Shown here piece after piece: positions 51,214 to 60,243 of a stretch of DNA of 64,000 bases (position 1 is its first letter; every line of letters starts with the position of its first letter). The DNA is from Lachnospiraceae bacterium (GTDB lineage Bacteria; Bacillota; Clostridia; Lachnospirales; Lachnospiraceae). Location of the stretch: positions 1 through 64,000 of the forward strand of contig JAETON010000003.1 in assembly GCA_021771695.1 (NCBI GenBank), read 5' to 3'. A model generated the notes under the pieces. The model had not been told where the DNA came from. It was given only the letters and a program-made list of their open reading frames with translations, and did not search any database. Both the position numbers and the translations under genes were made by a program.

Positions 51214-51925
51214 TACCATGTGGGGAATTATTTTAATTGGAATTGCCGTAATCCTTGTTTTATCACAGCTTGGCTTACTTGGAAATCTTAAAGTTGGACT
51301 TTGGACGCTTTTGCTCACTGCAGTGTTTGTTATCACTTTCATCCAAAGTATTTTTAACCTTAGTTTTTCAGGAATTTTATTTTCCATCGCATTTTTATGT
51401 ATCTTATATGACGAGTATTTAGGAATCACTGCTTTAACCCCTTGGACAGTTTTAGTTGCCGCACTGCTTGGCAGTATTGGATTGTCCATGATTTTCCATC
51501 CAAAAAGGCATTCCCATCCATTTCATCATTTTTCCCACATGGATTTTAATGAAAGTGAAAGCTTTTCTGAAGTCATTGATGAAGCCAATGGAGATACGAT
51601 AGAATGTAAAAATAGTTTTGGTGCATGTATTAAATACATCAATTCTGAAAATTTTACAAAAGGATACGTCAACACTTCTTTCGGCGGTACAAAATTATTT
51701 TTTGACAATGCCTGTATCCACGAAGAATACGCTGAGTTGAATATCCATGGAAGTTTCTGCGGTATTGAGTTATTTGTTCCAAAAACATGGACGGTTACCA
51801 GCCAAGTAGATACTATACTTGCAGGAATCACTGAAAAAAATCCCAAAATCCATGTTGACGGCGGAAGCAGATTATTACTAACTGGAGATTTAAAATTTGC
51901 CGGAATTGAAATCATTTATGTATAA
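51194..51925 (+). CDS. LiaF-like membrane protein
   Basis: 243 residues. Four hydrophobic segments span ~8-105 (GIILIGIAVILVLSQLGLL, VGLWTLLLTAVFVITFI and two more). A His-rich linker follows (RHSHPFHHFSHMD), and then a ~110-residue beta-rich domain of the LiaF/DUF2154 type (KNSFGACIKYI, VNTSFGGTKLFFDNA). LiaF-type proteins inhibit a signalling partner under non-stress conditions. Overlap of 20 bases with the LytTR gene suggests it controls that regulator, replacing the usual sensor kinase. The signal could be envelope stress, by analogy with LiaF; that is inference. Confidence 0.8.
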   Translation: MKKKHTSTMWGIILIGIAVILVLSQLGLLGNLKVGLWTLLLTAVFVITFIQSIFNLSFSGILFSIAFLCILYDEYLGITALTPWTVLVAALLGSIGLSMIFHPKRHSHPFHHFSHMDFNESESFSEVIDEANGDTIECKNSFGACIKYINSENFTKGYVNTSFGGTKLFFDNACIHEEYAELNIHGSFCGIELFVPKTWTVTSQVDTILAGITEKNPKIHVDGGSRLLLTGDLKFAGIEIIYV

Positions 51926-51952
51926 AGTTTCTTTTACCGAAAGGATTGTTCA

Positions 51953-52603
51953 ATGAAAATATTAGAACCAACACTCAATGAATCACTAGATGAAATAACA
52001 GATGTTCTTTCTTATCTCTTAGACAAAAAGGAAATGGAAGAACGAATTTCCAACAAATTTTTTAAAAATGTACTGATTGAAAATGAAGATTTCTCAACAC
52101 TTGCTTTTTCGCAAATAAAATTTCAAAATTGCCGTTTTCTAAATTGTTCCTTTGAACGTACAGAAGTCACAGATACCACCTTCGGTTCCTGTGACTTTTC
52201 GGGTTGTAGTTTTGACAGCACTTATATGCGGCGTGTGAAATTTCAATCCTGCAAAGGAGTCGGAACAAAATTTACACAATCAAATATTGAGCATCTGCAA
52301 ATCATTGATTGTAATTTAGATTATGCAAACTTTGATGCTTCTACTTTAAAAAAGGCTTGTTTCGAAGATACGAATCTTCACAGCAGCAACTTTGCCCAAT
52401 GCCTTTTAAAAGAAATCCTTTGGAACAATGTACAACTCGTCAATACCAGCTTTTTTCATACTTCTCTATCTGGTATGAACTTTACCACCAGTAATATTTC
52501 CGGTTTGGTATTATCCGATCATCATCAGGAACTGAAGGGCATTATTGTTGATATATACCAAGCTGCAGAATTATCGAAAAGACTAGGCGTTATTATTAAA
52601 TAA
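51953..52603 (+). CDS. Pentapeptide-repeat protein
   Basis: 216 residues. Residues ~45-185 show pentapeptide-type repeats with a hydrophobic residue at every fifth position (FQNCRFLNCSFERTEVTDTT, CDFSGCSFDSTYMRRVKF), predicting a right-handed quadrilateral beta helix. The C-terminal ELKGIIVDIYQAAELSKRLGVII is a common end of this family. Qnr and MfpA, of similar size, protect gyrase by mimicking DNA, but repeat proteins of this type have many roles and no resistance claim is made. It lies 27 bases after the LiaF-like gene and may belong to the same operon. Confidence 0.85.
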   Translation: MKILEPTLNESLDEITDVLSYLLDKKEMEERISNKFFKNVLIENEDFSTLAFSQIKFQNCRFLNCSFERTEVTDTTFGSCDFSGCSFDSTYMRRVKFQSCKGVGTKFTQSNIEHLQIIDCNLDYANFDASTLKKACFEDTNLHSSNFAQCLLKEILWNNVQLVNTSFFHTSLSGMNFTTSNISGLVLSDHHQELKGIIVDIYQAAELSKRLGVIIK

Positions 52604-52618
52604 CCTAAAAACCTTCTC

Positions 52619-52647
52619 TTGATATTTTATTCTGTTTTTCATACACT
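52619..52647 (+). promoter_or_regulatory. Promoter of the D-lactate-dehydrogenase pseudogene
   Basis: TTGATA (52619-52624), a 17-base spacer and TACACT (52642-52647), followed by AGAAAGGAG before the reading frame. Confidence 0.6.
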
Positions 52648-52680
52648 ACAAATAGAACATGAAAATTTACAGAAAGGAGT

Positions 52681-53344
52681 TTGCAAATGAAAATCTATGC
52701 TTTTGAAGTGAGAGATGATGAAATCGAATATTTCCACCAGTTGGAACAACAGTTAAATATAGAAATAGTATTAAATTCAAATGGACTAACAAAAGATATG
52801 ATTCCAACCTTGGAACAAGGCTCCTGTGTCAGCACATTAGGTTTATATCATTACGGAAAAACTGAATTAGATTTACTGAAACAGCAGGAAATTTTATATT
52901 TTTCTACAAGAACGATTGGTTACAACCATATTGATGTTGATTATGCCAAAGAAATAGGGATTCATGTATGTAATGCAGCTTATGCACCAAACGGTGTCGC
53001 TGATTATACCGTTATGATGATATTGCTTTGTCTGCGTAACTACAAACAAGCTCTTTGGAGAACTCAGGTTAACGATTACTCTTTAAATGGATTGATTGGA
53101 AAAGAATTAAAAGATTTAACGGTTGGTATCATGGGTACTGGAAAAATCGGTGCTGCCGTAATTCAAAATTTATCTGGATTTGGCTGAATATGTTTCTTTA
53201 GATACCATCTATAAAGAATGTGATGTTATTTCCCTGCACATGGCTTTTTATACCGATAGTGCCGTAAAAAGCATGGTAGAATGCGGTATTCTAGGATTAA
53301 TTCATATGGCATCTGATGAACCTTGCGAAACTCAGTTGTGCTGA
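52681..53344 (+). pseudogene. Remnant of a VanH-like D-lactate / D-2-hydroxyacid dehydrogenase
   Basis: The first frame (52681-53187) codes the N-terminal catalytic part and the start of the NAD-binding domain up to GIMGTGKIGAAVIQNLSGFG, then stops. One base over, at 53183, the frame continues AEYVSLDTIYKECDVISLH and passes directly into MAFYTDSAVKSMVECGI, which belongs near the C terminus of this family, ending at 53344. Two internal deletions are therefore evident: about 20 residues with a frameshift, and about 100 residues fused in frame at a His-Met. The intact family is about 330 residues. The key Arg, Glu and most active-site residues are missing. A promoter, ribosome binding site and terminator are still intact, which points to recent decay. 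Confidence 0.85.
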
Positions 53345-53351
53345 TTATCAT

Positions 53352-53384
53352 ATAGAGAAGCCACTTAGGCTTCTCTATTTTTTC
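53352..53384 (+). terminator. Terminator after the dehydrogenase pseudogene
   Basis: ATAGAGAAGCC (53352-53362) and GGCTTCTCTAT (53368-53378) form an 11-bp stem with a 5-base loop and a T run after it. Confidence 0.9.
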
Positions 53385-53385
53385 C

Positions 53386-54051
53386 TTAATAAATACAAAT
53401 TTTCGTATTTTTTTCAATGGTTCTTATAATCCTTTTCATATTTTTCTTCGATACCGCAATACATCCTTCTGTATATGGATTCTTCTTTACACAATGCATA
53501 AAAATTGCGGAACCTTTTCCTTTTTTACACTTCTTATTAAAATCCAAAAATAATCCATAATCATAATATCCTTTATAATTTATGAAATGTTCTCCACGGC
53601 ATCTATGAGGTTTCTTTTTTATGTTAATTAATTGATTATAGTATTTATCTCCACACCAATAATGATTTTTATTTACTTTCAAATAAGAAATTTTCGCTCC
53701 CGGATTCTTCTTAATTCCAAAAGCTTTCGTAATCGTAAATGTTCCTGTGGGAGTTCGTTTATCTCCTTCTTTCTTTTTATGAATTCCATTTTTCCCTACA
53801 TATCCTTGACAAGATAAAACTTTTTTCCACTTATTTTTTTCATTTTTTTTGTATAGATAAACTTTCGCTTTTGAACCCTTTTGATGTTTTACAAAAATTA
53901 GATTCTTAACTTTATCATTTTTCTCATATTTTTTTAATAACTGTTTCCACGGTTTAGATGCTGCCTTAACTTCATGATTCGCAAATCCGCCACTCATTGC
54001 TGCTAATACGCTTAACCCTGGTATAAACAAAATTTTCCAAACTTTTTTCAT
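53386..54051 (-). CDS. Secreted L,D-transpeptidase-like (YkuD) protein
   Basis: Start at the ATG at 54051 (AAGAGGA upstream), 221 residues. A signal peptide (FIPGLSVLAAMSGGFA, cleavage near residue 31) is followed by a Lys-rich domain. The catalytic motif reads FMHCVKKNPYTEGCIAVS near residues 185-202, with the His and the S/T-x-G-C cysteine. YkuD enzymes form 3-3 peptidoglycan crosslinks or attach proteins. GDKRTPTGTFTI matches the family's PTPxGxF motif. The very basic composition is notable. It is divergent from the ABC-class ATPase gene. Confidence 0.87.
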   Translation of the reverse strand: MKKVWKILFIPGLSVLAAMSGGFANHEVKAASKPWKQLLKKYEKNDKVKNLIFVKHQKGSKAKVYLYKKNEKNKWKKVLSCQGYVGKNGIHKKKEGDKRTPTGTFTITKAFGIKKNPGAKISYLKVNKNHYWCGDKYYNQLINIKKKPHRCRGEHFINYKGYYDYGLFLDFNKKCKKGKGSAIFMHCVKKNPYTEGCIAVSKKNMKRIIRTIEKNTKICIY

Positions 54052-54120
54052 AGTTTCCTCTTGCCTTTCTTTGTTTTCGTATAACATTTTATAAAATAAA
54101 TTACATGTTCATTTTATAGG

Positions 54121-54149
54121 TTGACAGAAAGGTAAAAACATCCGATACT
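54121..54149 (+). promoter_or_regulatory. Promoter of the ABC-class ATPase gene
   Basis: TTGACA (54121-54126), a 17-base spacer and GATACT (54144-54149), with GAAAGGATG further on before the ATG at 54188. Confidence 0.75.
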
Positions 54150-54187
54150 TAATATCATATTTATTTACACGAAAGGATGTTTATACG

Positions 54188-55885
54188 ATGAAACCATCTT
54201 CTAGTTTAAAATCGTTATTAAAAAATATTGACCATAAAGGTTACCCTGCTTACAAAAGTACACAGGGAGACTATAATTTTCAAAATTACATTTTAGGAAT
54301 TGACCATGTACAAGGAGATCCTTTTGCTTCTCCTTCCCGGTTAAATATTCAAATCAAGGGAAAAACAGCTGGTTTTCCAAAAATCTATTATAATACTTCC
54401 TATAAACGAATTGCCCTGCAGGATCATTTAACTCGTTTATTTGGAAAATCTTTGGAAAAATTCAGTTTTAAAGCCAAAGGTTCCGGGAAAAGCGGGTTAA
54501 TTTCCATTAGCCGCTGTGGTCAGGAAGTGTTGGAGCGGACTGCCTGTGAAATCTGCCCAGACACTGGCAATATTACCATGCATTTTGATGTAGGATTTCC
54601 TGCCAATGGACGCTCTATCAATTCCAGAGAATTAGAAAAAATCTTATTTCAATTTCTGCCAGATTGTGTGGAATCCTCACTTTTTTACAAAAATATCGAT
54701 GCAAAATTATTAGAACAAGTCATTTTCCTTGCAGAAGATCAAAACTTTATCAGAAAACAGCTCCCACTTCTTGGATTGACTTCTTTTGTTGCTGATGGAG
54801 CTATTTTGCCAAGGCAAAGTGGAATTTCTCAAAAGCCATTGAAAAGTGCTGTGCCATTTACTTCGCCTGAACCTTTTCAAATAACACTAAATCTTCCACA
54901 TCACGGCCCTATTACCGGAATGGGAATTTCAAAGGGTATTACATTAATTGTCGGCGGCGGTTATCATGGAAAATCTACACTGTTAAAAGCATTAGAATTA
55001 GGTGTCTACAATCACATTTCCGGAGATGGACGGGAATATGTCATTACGGATGCTTCTGCTGTAAAAATCCGTGCAGAAGACGGACGCAGCATTAAAAATA
55101 CAGATATTTCCATGTTTATCAACAACCTGCCAAATGGAAAAGACACCCGCTCTTTTTCTACGGAAGATGCCAGCGGAAGTACCTCTCAGGCTGCCAATGT
55201 CATTGAAGCTGTGGAAGCCGGTACTTCTCTGTTTTTAATTGATGAAGATACCAGTGCCACAAACTTTATGATTCGAGATGAATTAATGCAGAGAGTTGTC
55301 CATCGTCAAAATGAACCGATTACACCATTTATTGAACGTGTTCGCAGCCTTTATGAAAAAAATGGTATTTCTTCCATTATTGTTGCCGGGAGTTCCGGTT
55401 CTTATTTTCATGTGGCAGATCATATTCTGCAAATGGATCAATACATTCCAAAAGATATTACGGCATTTGTAAAAGAAGAAGCCAAGGCTTTCCCTGCAGC
55501 TTCTCTTCCAAATGAAACTTTTGCAAAACCTGAATTTCATCGGTCTTTTCCCTGCAATAGGGAGTTAAAAGGAAATCGAAGAGTGAAAATGAAAACGCTT
55601 GGAAAAAATGCATTTTCATTAAATAAAGAAACCGTTGATTTAAGATATTTAGAACAATTGGCAGACTCTGAACAAACCACTGCGTTAGGCTATGCCCTCC
55701 TGTATGCTCAATTACATTTCATGGATGGAAACCGGAATATAAAGCAGGTTGTAGACGCACTTTTTGATTTGATAGAAACGAAGGGGCTTGCCTCAATTCT
55801 AGACAGCAAATATGTAAAGTCTAATCTTGCTATGCCAAGGAAACAAGAAGTCTTCGGATGCCTTAACCGCTATCGGAAGTTATAA
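54188..55885 (+). CDS. Predicted ATPase of the ABC class (ABC_ATPase family, PF09818)
   Basis: 565 residues, no membrane segments. The ATP-binding loop is VGGGYHGKSTLLKALE near residue 258, the conserved STEDASGSTSQAANVIEAVEAGTSLFLIDEDTSATNFMIRD block near 325-365 carries the Walker B motif LFLIDED, and IIVAGSSGSYFHVADHIL follows. These blocks define a soluble family distinct from transporters, with no established function; relatives occur across bacteria, archaea and eukaryotes. It is monocistronic, with its own promoter and a bidirectional terminator. A role in nucleic acid handling is sometimes supposed from its ABC fold; nothing here tests that. Confidence 0.9.
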   Translation: MKPSSSLKSLLKNIDHKGYPAYKSTQGDYNFQNYILGIDHVQGDPFASPSRLNIQIKGKTAGFPKIYYNTSYKRIALQDHLTRLFGKSLEKFSFKAKGSGKSGLISISRCGQEVLERTACEICPDTGNITMHFDVGFPANGRSINSRELEKILFQFLPDCVESSLFYKNIDAKLLEQVIFLAEDQNFIRKQLPLLGLTSFVADGAILPRQSGISQKPLKSAVPFTSPEPFQITLNLPHHGPITGMGISKGITLIVGGGYHGKSTLLKALELGVYNHISGDGREYVITDASAVKIRAEDGRSIKNTDISMFINNLPNGKDTRSFSTEDASGSTSQAANVIEAVEAGTSLFLIDEDTSATNFMIRDELMQRVVHRQNEPITPFIERVRSLYEKNGISSIIVAGSSGSYFHVADHILQMDQYIPKDITAFVKEEAKAFPAASLPNETFAKPEFHRSFPCNRELKGNRRVKMKTLGKNAFSLNKETVDLRYLEQLADSEQTTALGYALLYAQLHFMDGNRNIKQVVDALFDLIETKGLASILDSKYVKSNLAMPRKQEVFGCLNRYRKL

Positions 55886-55894
55886 GATAACACA

Positions 55895-55931
55895 AAAGAA
55901 GTACGAAAATACTACTTTTTCGTACTTCTTT
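55895..55931. terminator. Bidirectional terminator
   Basis: AAAGAAGTACGAAAA (55895-55909) pairs with TTTTCGTACTTCTTT (55917-55931). It serves both the ABC-class ATPase gene and the convergent esterase gene. Confidence 0.88.
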
Positions 55932-55936
55932 CTATC

Positions 55937-56488
55937 CTATAAAATTTCATGAATACATCGGCTGACAATCTCGTAAGCACACTCTCTCAAATGAATTCCA
56001 TCTATAGTATAATCTCTCGGCAGCTGTCCGTCTGTACCAATCAAATGCCGATAGATATTTACATAAGTCATTTCTGTCCCATCACACAATCTTTGGATTT
56101 CCTCATTCATCCGCTCTATCTCCTGATTGGATTTTCCATCCGCCCAAGACGGCATTAGCCCAATTGGTTTTGTATATGCCGGATACAAAGATTCTACATA
56201 AATCTTGGTTTTCGGCAAGCTTTTCTGAATTCTTCTTCCAAGGTTCACAAGACGCCCTGCAAGTGCTTTATATCCCGGGTATAAAGACATTAAAAAATCA
56301 TTCGCCCCGCCCTGCATTAATACAACATCCGGTCGGTGAGCAATCACATCATAGGAAACTCTTGCTCCCATTTCTGCAATGGTATCTCCAGCCTGCCCGC
56401 TGTTAATAATTTTGGCATCTATATCTTTTAACTTTTCCATCGGGAAATAATCTGTCAGAGAATCCCCAAACATTACAACTGTTTTCAT
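55937..56488 (-). CDS. SGNH/GDSL-family hydrolase
   Basis: Start at the ATG at 56488, preceded by TTGGAGA; 183 residues. Block I is VVMFGDSLTDYFP with the catalytic Ser near residue 9. The block III Asn is in MQGGANDFLMSLYPG and the catalytic Asp-x-x-His is in TIDGIHLRECAY. Likely a cytoplasmic esterase or lipase, since there is no signal peptide. Substrates in this superfamily range from acyl-sugars to lysophospholipids. It follows, on the same strand, a small membrane-protein gene with only ~38 bases between. Confidence 0.9.
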   Translation of the reverse strand: MKTVVMFGDSLTDYFPMEKLKDIDAKIINSGQAGDTIAEMGARVSYDVIAHRPDVVLMQGGANDFLMSLYPGYKALAGRLVNLGRRIQKSLPKTKIYVESLYPAYTKPIGLMPSWADGKSNQEIERMNEEIQRLCDGTEMTYVNIYRHLIGTDGQLPRDYTIDGIHLRECAYEIVSRCIHEIL

Positions 56489-56526
56489 TTTATTCTCCAA
56501 ATTTTACTTTGCTATTTTTGCAGCCT

Positions 56527-56826
56527 TTATTTTGTCCCCTTACTTTCTTGTACTTCCCAAATAATGATATTACCCCATTTGCCATCAGAATCATTCTTAT
56601 TCTCATCAATCAGTTCCTCAACATCTTGTTGAGTCACCTTACCCTTTGCATCGTCCTTCATTGTGACTCCTTTATATTCATCAACATCAATGACATCATT
56701 TCTTTCAATTTTTTTTAAAAAAACATCATTGTCTGTTGTCAAACTCCTTGTTTTATACAAATAAGTCATTCCAAGGATTAATAAAGTCACAACTAAAAAC
56801 ATTAATTTCCTACCTAATTGTTTCAT
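56527..56826 (-). CDS. Small membrane-anchored protein, function unknown
   Basis: 99 residues. One N-terminal membrane helix (~8-24, LMFLVVTLLILGMTYLY) is followed by an acidic, Lys/Asp-rich outward domain (~75 residues). GGGGGA lies six bases before the ATG. No family is recognised. It is on the same strand as the GDSL hydrolase gene and may share its transcript. Upstream, 56827-57075 is AT-rich and holds only the hairpin at 57020. Confidence 0.6.
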   Translation of the reverse strand: MKQLGRKLMFLVVTLLILGMTYLYKTRSLTTDNDVFLKKIERNDVIDVDEYKGVTMKDDAKGKVTQQDVEELIDENKNDSDGKWGNIIIWEVQESKGTK

Positions 56827-57019
56827 TGTAAATCCCCCTTTCCTCTATTATGAAATAGAATAAATATTTTCTAGATAGAATAATTTCTATCCGGAAGAAT
56901 TTATTTTCAAAATTATATCATATATTTACTTTTATCTCAAATATATTCCAAACATATTCTGTATAAAATTAATTATTTTTATAACTATAATTAAAATACA
57001 ATAATATTGATACAAATTA

Positions 57020-57042
57020 AGCAGAGTCAATACAACTCTGCT
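57020..57042 (-). terminator. Hairpin after the amino-acid binding protein gene
   Basis: AGCAGAGT (57020-57027) pairs with ACTCTGCT (57035-57042); TAATTTGT follows on the minus strand. A moderate terminator for the ABC transporter operon. Confidence 0.68.
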
Positions 57043-57075
57043 CATGTTAAAGAAATTTAATAATAAATCTTACAC

Positions 57076-57945
57076 TTATTTGACTTCGCCGCCTTCTACC
57101 ACTAAATTCTCAGGATCTGCTGCATCACCATAAACTGGTTTTAACGTCTTTTCATAATCTTTGTGGAAGAAATTCTCTTTTCCAAGCGTCTTAATTTCCT
57201 TGTTAATCCATTCTAACAGTTCTTTGTTTCCTTTTTGTACGGCTGGTGCAATGGTATCCACATTCCCAAGGGAATCTATTCCAACTTTGAATCCTTTATT
57301 TTCCAATGCCCATGCAAGGACTTCTGTATTATCTGTGGACAATGCATCTCCTCTTCCATCCAGCAACGCATTAAAAGCTTCACTGTATTGGTCGAATTTC
57401 AACAGTTTCACATCTTTTCCATGTTCTGTGAAATAAGTTTCTGCTGTAGTTCCTTTGCTGACAATCAGTGTTTTTCCTTTTAATTGACTTTCCTTTGTAA
57501 TCAATTTCTTATCCGGCGAAACAACACCCAGTGCAACTTTCATATACGGCAGGGCAAAATCTACCTGCTCTGCTCTTTCATCGGTAACCGTAAAATTAGC
57601 AAGAATAATATCTACTTTTCCTGTTGTTAAATACTCCACACGGCTGGCTGCTTCTACGGGCACATATTTTACCTTTACACCCAAATCCTTTGCAATACGG
57701 TTTCCAAAGTAAACATCATAACCTTGATATTTTCCTTTTTCATCCACATAGCCAAACGGCTTTTTATCACTAAATACACCAATGACAATTTCACCGCTGT
57801 CTTTCACTTCATCCAGTGTTCTAGCTTTTGTTTTACTTGCAGATTCTGTTGATGTATTCTTTGCATCATCTTTTTTTCCACATCCCGCAAATGCCGCTGC
57901 TGTTAATACAAATACTGCCAGTAATACGAATAATCTTTTCTTCAT
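57076..57945 (-). CDS. Amino-acid ABC transporter substrate-binding lipoprotein
   Basis: 289 residues with a lipobox AFAGC (Cys22) and a Ser/Thr/Lys linker, followed by a family 3 solute-binding domain. The signature GYDVYFGNRIAKDLG lies near residue 75, with VDIILANFTVTDERAEQVDFALPYMKV near 115. The closest familiar relatives are polar-amino-acid and cystine/cysteine binding proteins. It is the last gene of a permease-permease-ATPase-binding protein operon. The substrate is not certain. Confidence 0.92.
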   Translation of the reverse strand: MKKRLFVLLAVFVLTAAAFAGCGKKDDAKNTSTESASKTKARTLDEVKDSGEIVIGVFSDKKPFGYVDEKGKYQGYDVYFGNRIAKDLGVKVKYVPVEAASRVEYLTTGKVDIILANFTVTDERAEQVDFALPYMKVALGVVSPDKKLITKESQLKGKTLIVSKGTTAETYFTEHGKDVKLLKFDQYSEAFNALLDGRGDALSTDNTEVLAWALENKGFKVGIDSLGNVDTIAPAVQKGNKELLEWINKEIKTLGKENFFHKDYEKTLKPVYGDAADPENLVVEGGEVK

Positions 57946-57962
57946 TTCTTTCTCCTCCTCAT

Positions 57963-58706
57963 TTATGCCTCAAATTCAAATACATTTAAAAATTGTCTTG
58001 CCCTCTCTGTTTTTGGATGTTCAAAAAACTCTTTCGGACTTCCTTCTTCTATGATATTTCCCTGATCCATAAAAATAATCCTGTCTGCCACCGCTTTTGC
58101 AAACTGCATTTCATGAGTGACAATCACCATAGTCCTGCCTTCCTTTGCCATTTCCAGCATAACATCCAGCACCTCACGAACCATTTCCGGATCCAGCGAT
58201 GCTGTGACCTCATCAAACAACATCACCTCCGGGTGCATACACAATGCCCTTACAATAGCTGCTCTCTGTTTCTGTCCGCCGGATAATTGTCTTGGATAAG
58301 CATCTTTTTTATCTGCAAGTCCTACTCGATGAAGCAGTTCTTCTGCCTCTTTTTCAACCTCTTCCTTTGGACGGTGTTGTGCTTTTTCCGGTGCCAAAGT
58401 AACATTTCTTAAAACATTCATATGGGGAAATAAATCATAGCTTTGAAAAACCATCCCTATTTTCTGTCGAATCTTATGCAGATTCTTTACATTACCGGAA
58501 ATCTTTTCTCTATCCAGAAATATCTCTCCGCCCTGAATACTTTCCAGGGCATTGATACATCGCAGCAAGGTACTCTTTCCGCAGCCGGAAGGCCCCAAAA
58601 CTACAACAACTTCTCCCTTTTTAACAGAAAATGAAATATCTTTTAATACTTCATGATCTCCAAATTTCTTTTTCAGATTTTTTATTCCAAGAACCGGGTT
58701 TCCCAT
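57963..58706 (-). CDS. Amino-acid ABC transporter ATP-binding protein
   Basis: 247 residues, GlnQ/HisP type ATPase. Walker [13 protein letters not shown] near residue 38, the signature [15 protein letters not shown] near 140, Walker [15 protein letters not shown] near 160 and the H-loop IVTHEM are all intact. It powers uptake through the two permeases just upstream, and the binding protein gene follows after 17 bases. Confidence 0.95.
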   Translation of the reverse strand: MGNPVLGIKNLKKKFGDHEVLKDISFSVKKGEVVVVLGPSGCGKSTLLRCINALESIQGGEIFLDREKISGNVKNLHKIRQKIGMVFQSYDLFPHMNVLRNVTLAPEKAQHRPKEEVEKEAEELLHRVGLADKKDAYPRQLSGGQKQRAAIVRALCMHPEVMLFDEVTASLDPEMVREVLDVMLEMAKEGRTMVIVTHEMQFAKAVADRIIFMDQGNIIEEGSPKEFFEHPKTERARQFLNVFEFEA

Positions 58707-58719
58707 TCTCTCTCCCCTC

Positions 58720-59397
58720 CTAATCTTTCCATTTTTTCTCCAAGTGAGCCGCTAAAACAGATACCGGATAGCAAATGATAAAATACAGGAAAAAAATCAC
58801 TCCATAAATCCAAAGTGCTGCACTAGGCTGTGTCAATCGGGCTGCCTCAATCATCTGCTGTCCGATTTTTACCACCTCCACAACTCCAATCAACACAATT
58901 AACGATGTGGTTTTTATCATTCTAGTTACCAGATTCATCGCCTGCGGTATCAACCGCTTTACTGCCTGTGGTATTAAAACATACCAATAAATCTGTCCTC
59001 CAGTCAATCCCAAAGCTTTTCCACTTTCTATCTGATGAATCGATATAGAACCTAAAGCACCTCTTACAAGATCTCCCATTTCTGCAGTTCCCCAAAAAAC
59101 AAAAACAATAATCGAAGCCATCTCTCCGCTGAAATCCCAGCCAAAATGTTTTGCTGATCCAAAATAAACTAGAAATAATAAGACCAGCTGCGGCATAATT
59201 CGGATAAATTCCAAATATATTTTCGTAATTACTTTCGTAACCGGATTTTTCCACATCATAATGATTCCCAATATGACTCCAAAAATCATAGAAAACAGCA
59301 CGGAAATCAATGAAATTCGTATCGTTATCCACAAACCACCCATTAATCTTATAAAATTATCCCCTTGAAATAAAACACTAATCCCCAGATCCTGCAA
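58720..59397 (-). CDS. Amino-acid ABC transporter permease (second subunit)
   Basis: 225 residues, about five membrane helices, His/Glu/Gln/Arg permease type. The EAA loop is [30 protein letters not shown] near residue 125. The N-terminal [25 protein letters not shown] is typical. It overlaps the preceding permease gene by 20 bases. The two permeases likely form a heterodimer. Confidence 0.93.
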   Translation of the reverse strand: MQDLGISVLFQGDNFIRLMGGLWITIRISLISVLFSMIFGVILGIIMMWKNPVTKVITKIYLEFIRIMPQLVLLFLVYFGSAKHFGWDFSGEMASIIVFVFWGTAEMGDLVRGALGSISIHQIESGKALGLTGGQIYWYVLIPQAVKRLIPQAMNLVTRMIKTTSLIVLIGVVEVVKIGQQMIEAARLTQPSAALWIYGVIFFLYFIICYPVSVLAAHLEKKWKD

Positions 59398-60037
59398 AGC
59401 GAAGCCTCCTCTCCAGAAACATAAAAATAATGGAAATCGGAAGTAAAATAACTAGATAAGCTGTAACCAGCATCAACAATGCTTCGTCTGTTTTGTAATA
59501 CAACCCAATCAAATCTTTGGCAACATGCATCAAATCCATTAAAGCAACGATACTAAACACTGATGTTTCCTTAATCAAAAAGATTACATTGGCACCAATT
59601 CCGGGAATCGCTATCGCTGCTGCCTGCGGAAGCAAAATATAAAACCACACCTGTTTTTTCGTTAATCCTAAGCTTAAGCCGCTCTCTGTCTGGACGGAAT
59701 CCACCGCCTCCATACCGCTTCGGAAAGCTTCTGCCATATAACTTCCTCCAAGAAAAACCAAACCGGCAACAGCACATGTCTCAGATTCCAATATAATTCC
59801 GATTTTAGGAAGTCCAAAATACAGAAAAAACAACTGAATTAGAAGCGGCGTATTCCTGGACAATTCAATATAAATTCCCGTTATCCTTGATAACACCGGG
59901 ACTTTATAATAACGAATCATCCCGCAAATGAGTCCTAGAATTAGAGAGCCAAAAATTCCCATACAAGCGATTCTTAAGGTAAGAAATGCTGCTTCCTTAT
60001 ACAATCCACTGTATTGTATGATAAAATTCCAATCCAT
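59378..60037 (-). CDS. Amino-acid ABC transporter permease (first subunit)
   Basis: 219 residues with five predicted helices. The EAA motif lies in SVQTESGLSLGLTKKQVWFYILLPQAAAIAIP near residue 115, and ELSRNTPLLIQLFFLYFGLP is the typical third-helix segment. First gene of the four-gene transporter operon. AAGGAG is 14 bases before the chosen ATG, a little far, but no better in-frame start exists. A near-consensus promoter precedes it. Confidence 0.93.
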   Translation of the reverse strand: MDWNFIIQYSGLYKEAAFLTLRIACMGIFGSLILGLICGMIRYYKVPVLSRITGIYIELSRNTPLLIQLFFLYFGLPKIGIILESETCAVAGLVFLGGSYMAEAFRSGMEAVDSVQTESGLSLGLTKKQVWFYILLPQAAAIAIPGIGANVIFLIKETSVFSIVALMDLMHVAKDLIGLYYKTDEALLMLVTAYLVILLPISIIFMFLERRLRFAGSGD

Positions 60038-60087
60038 AACCCCATTTTCATCTCCTTATATATTCCTATTAATCCGATATGAATTAT

Positions 60088-60116
60088 AGTATATTGATTT
60101 TCTATTGTATTGTCAA
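60088..60116 (-). promoter_or_regulatory. Promoter of the amino-acid ABC operon
   Basis: The minus strand has TTGACA (60116-60111), a 17-base spacer and TATACT (60093-60088), 50 bases before the start codon. No T-box or other riboswitch is seen in the short leader. Confidence 0.85.
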
Positions 60117-60174
60117 GCATCTTTTTTATATTCTTATTCAATACATCATAAAAGGTTCTCTTCTTACTTTTCAA

Positions 60175-60219
60175 CAAAAGAAAAAGAATGTATAAACCAC
60201 TTTTATTTTATACATTCTT
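60175..60219 (-). terminator. Terminator of the GTPase-NYN fusion gene
   Basis: AAGAATGTATAAA (60184-60196) pairs with TTTATACATTCTT (60207-60219), and the minus strand continues TTTCTTTTG. Confidence 0.8.
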
Positions 60220-60243
60220 CCTTCATTTTATTTCCATATATCT

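Noticed and set aside
51953-52603. Quinolone resistance (Qnr) call for the pentapeptide-repeat protein
   Set aside because: Size is similar to Qnr, but repeat proteins of this class are common and the loops that define Qnr could not be identified.
52681-53344. vanH as a sign of vancomycin resistance
   Set aside because: No D-Ala-D-Lac ligase, VanX or VanRS gene is nearby, the gene is broken, and ordinary fermentative D-lactate dehydrogenases belong to the same family.
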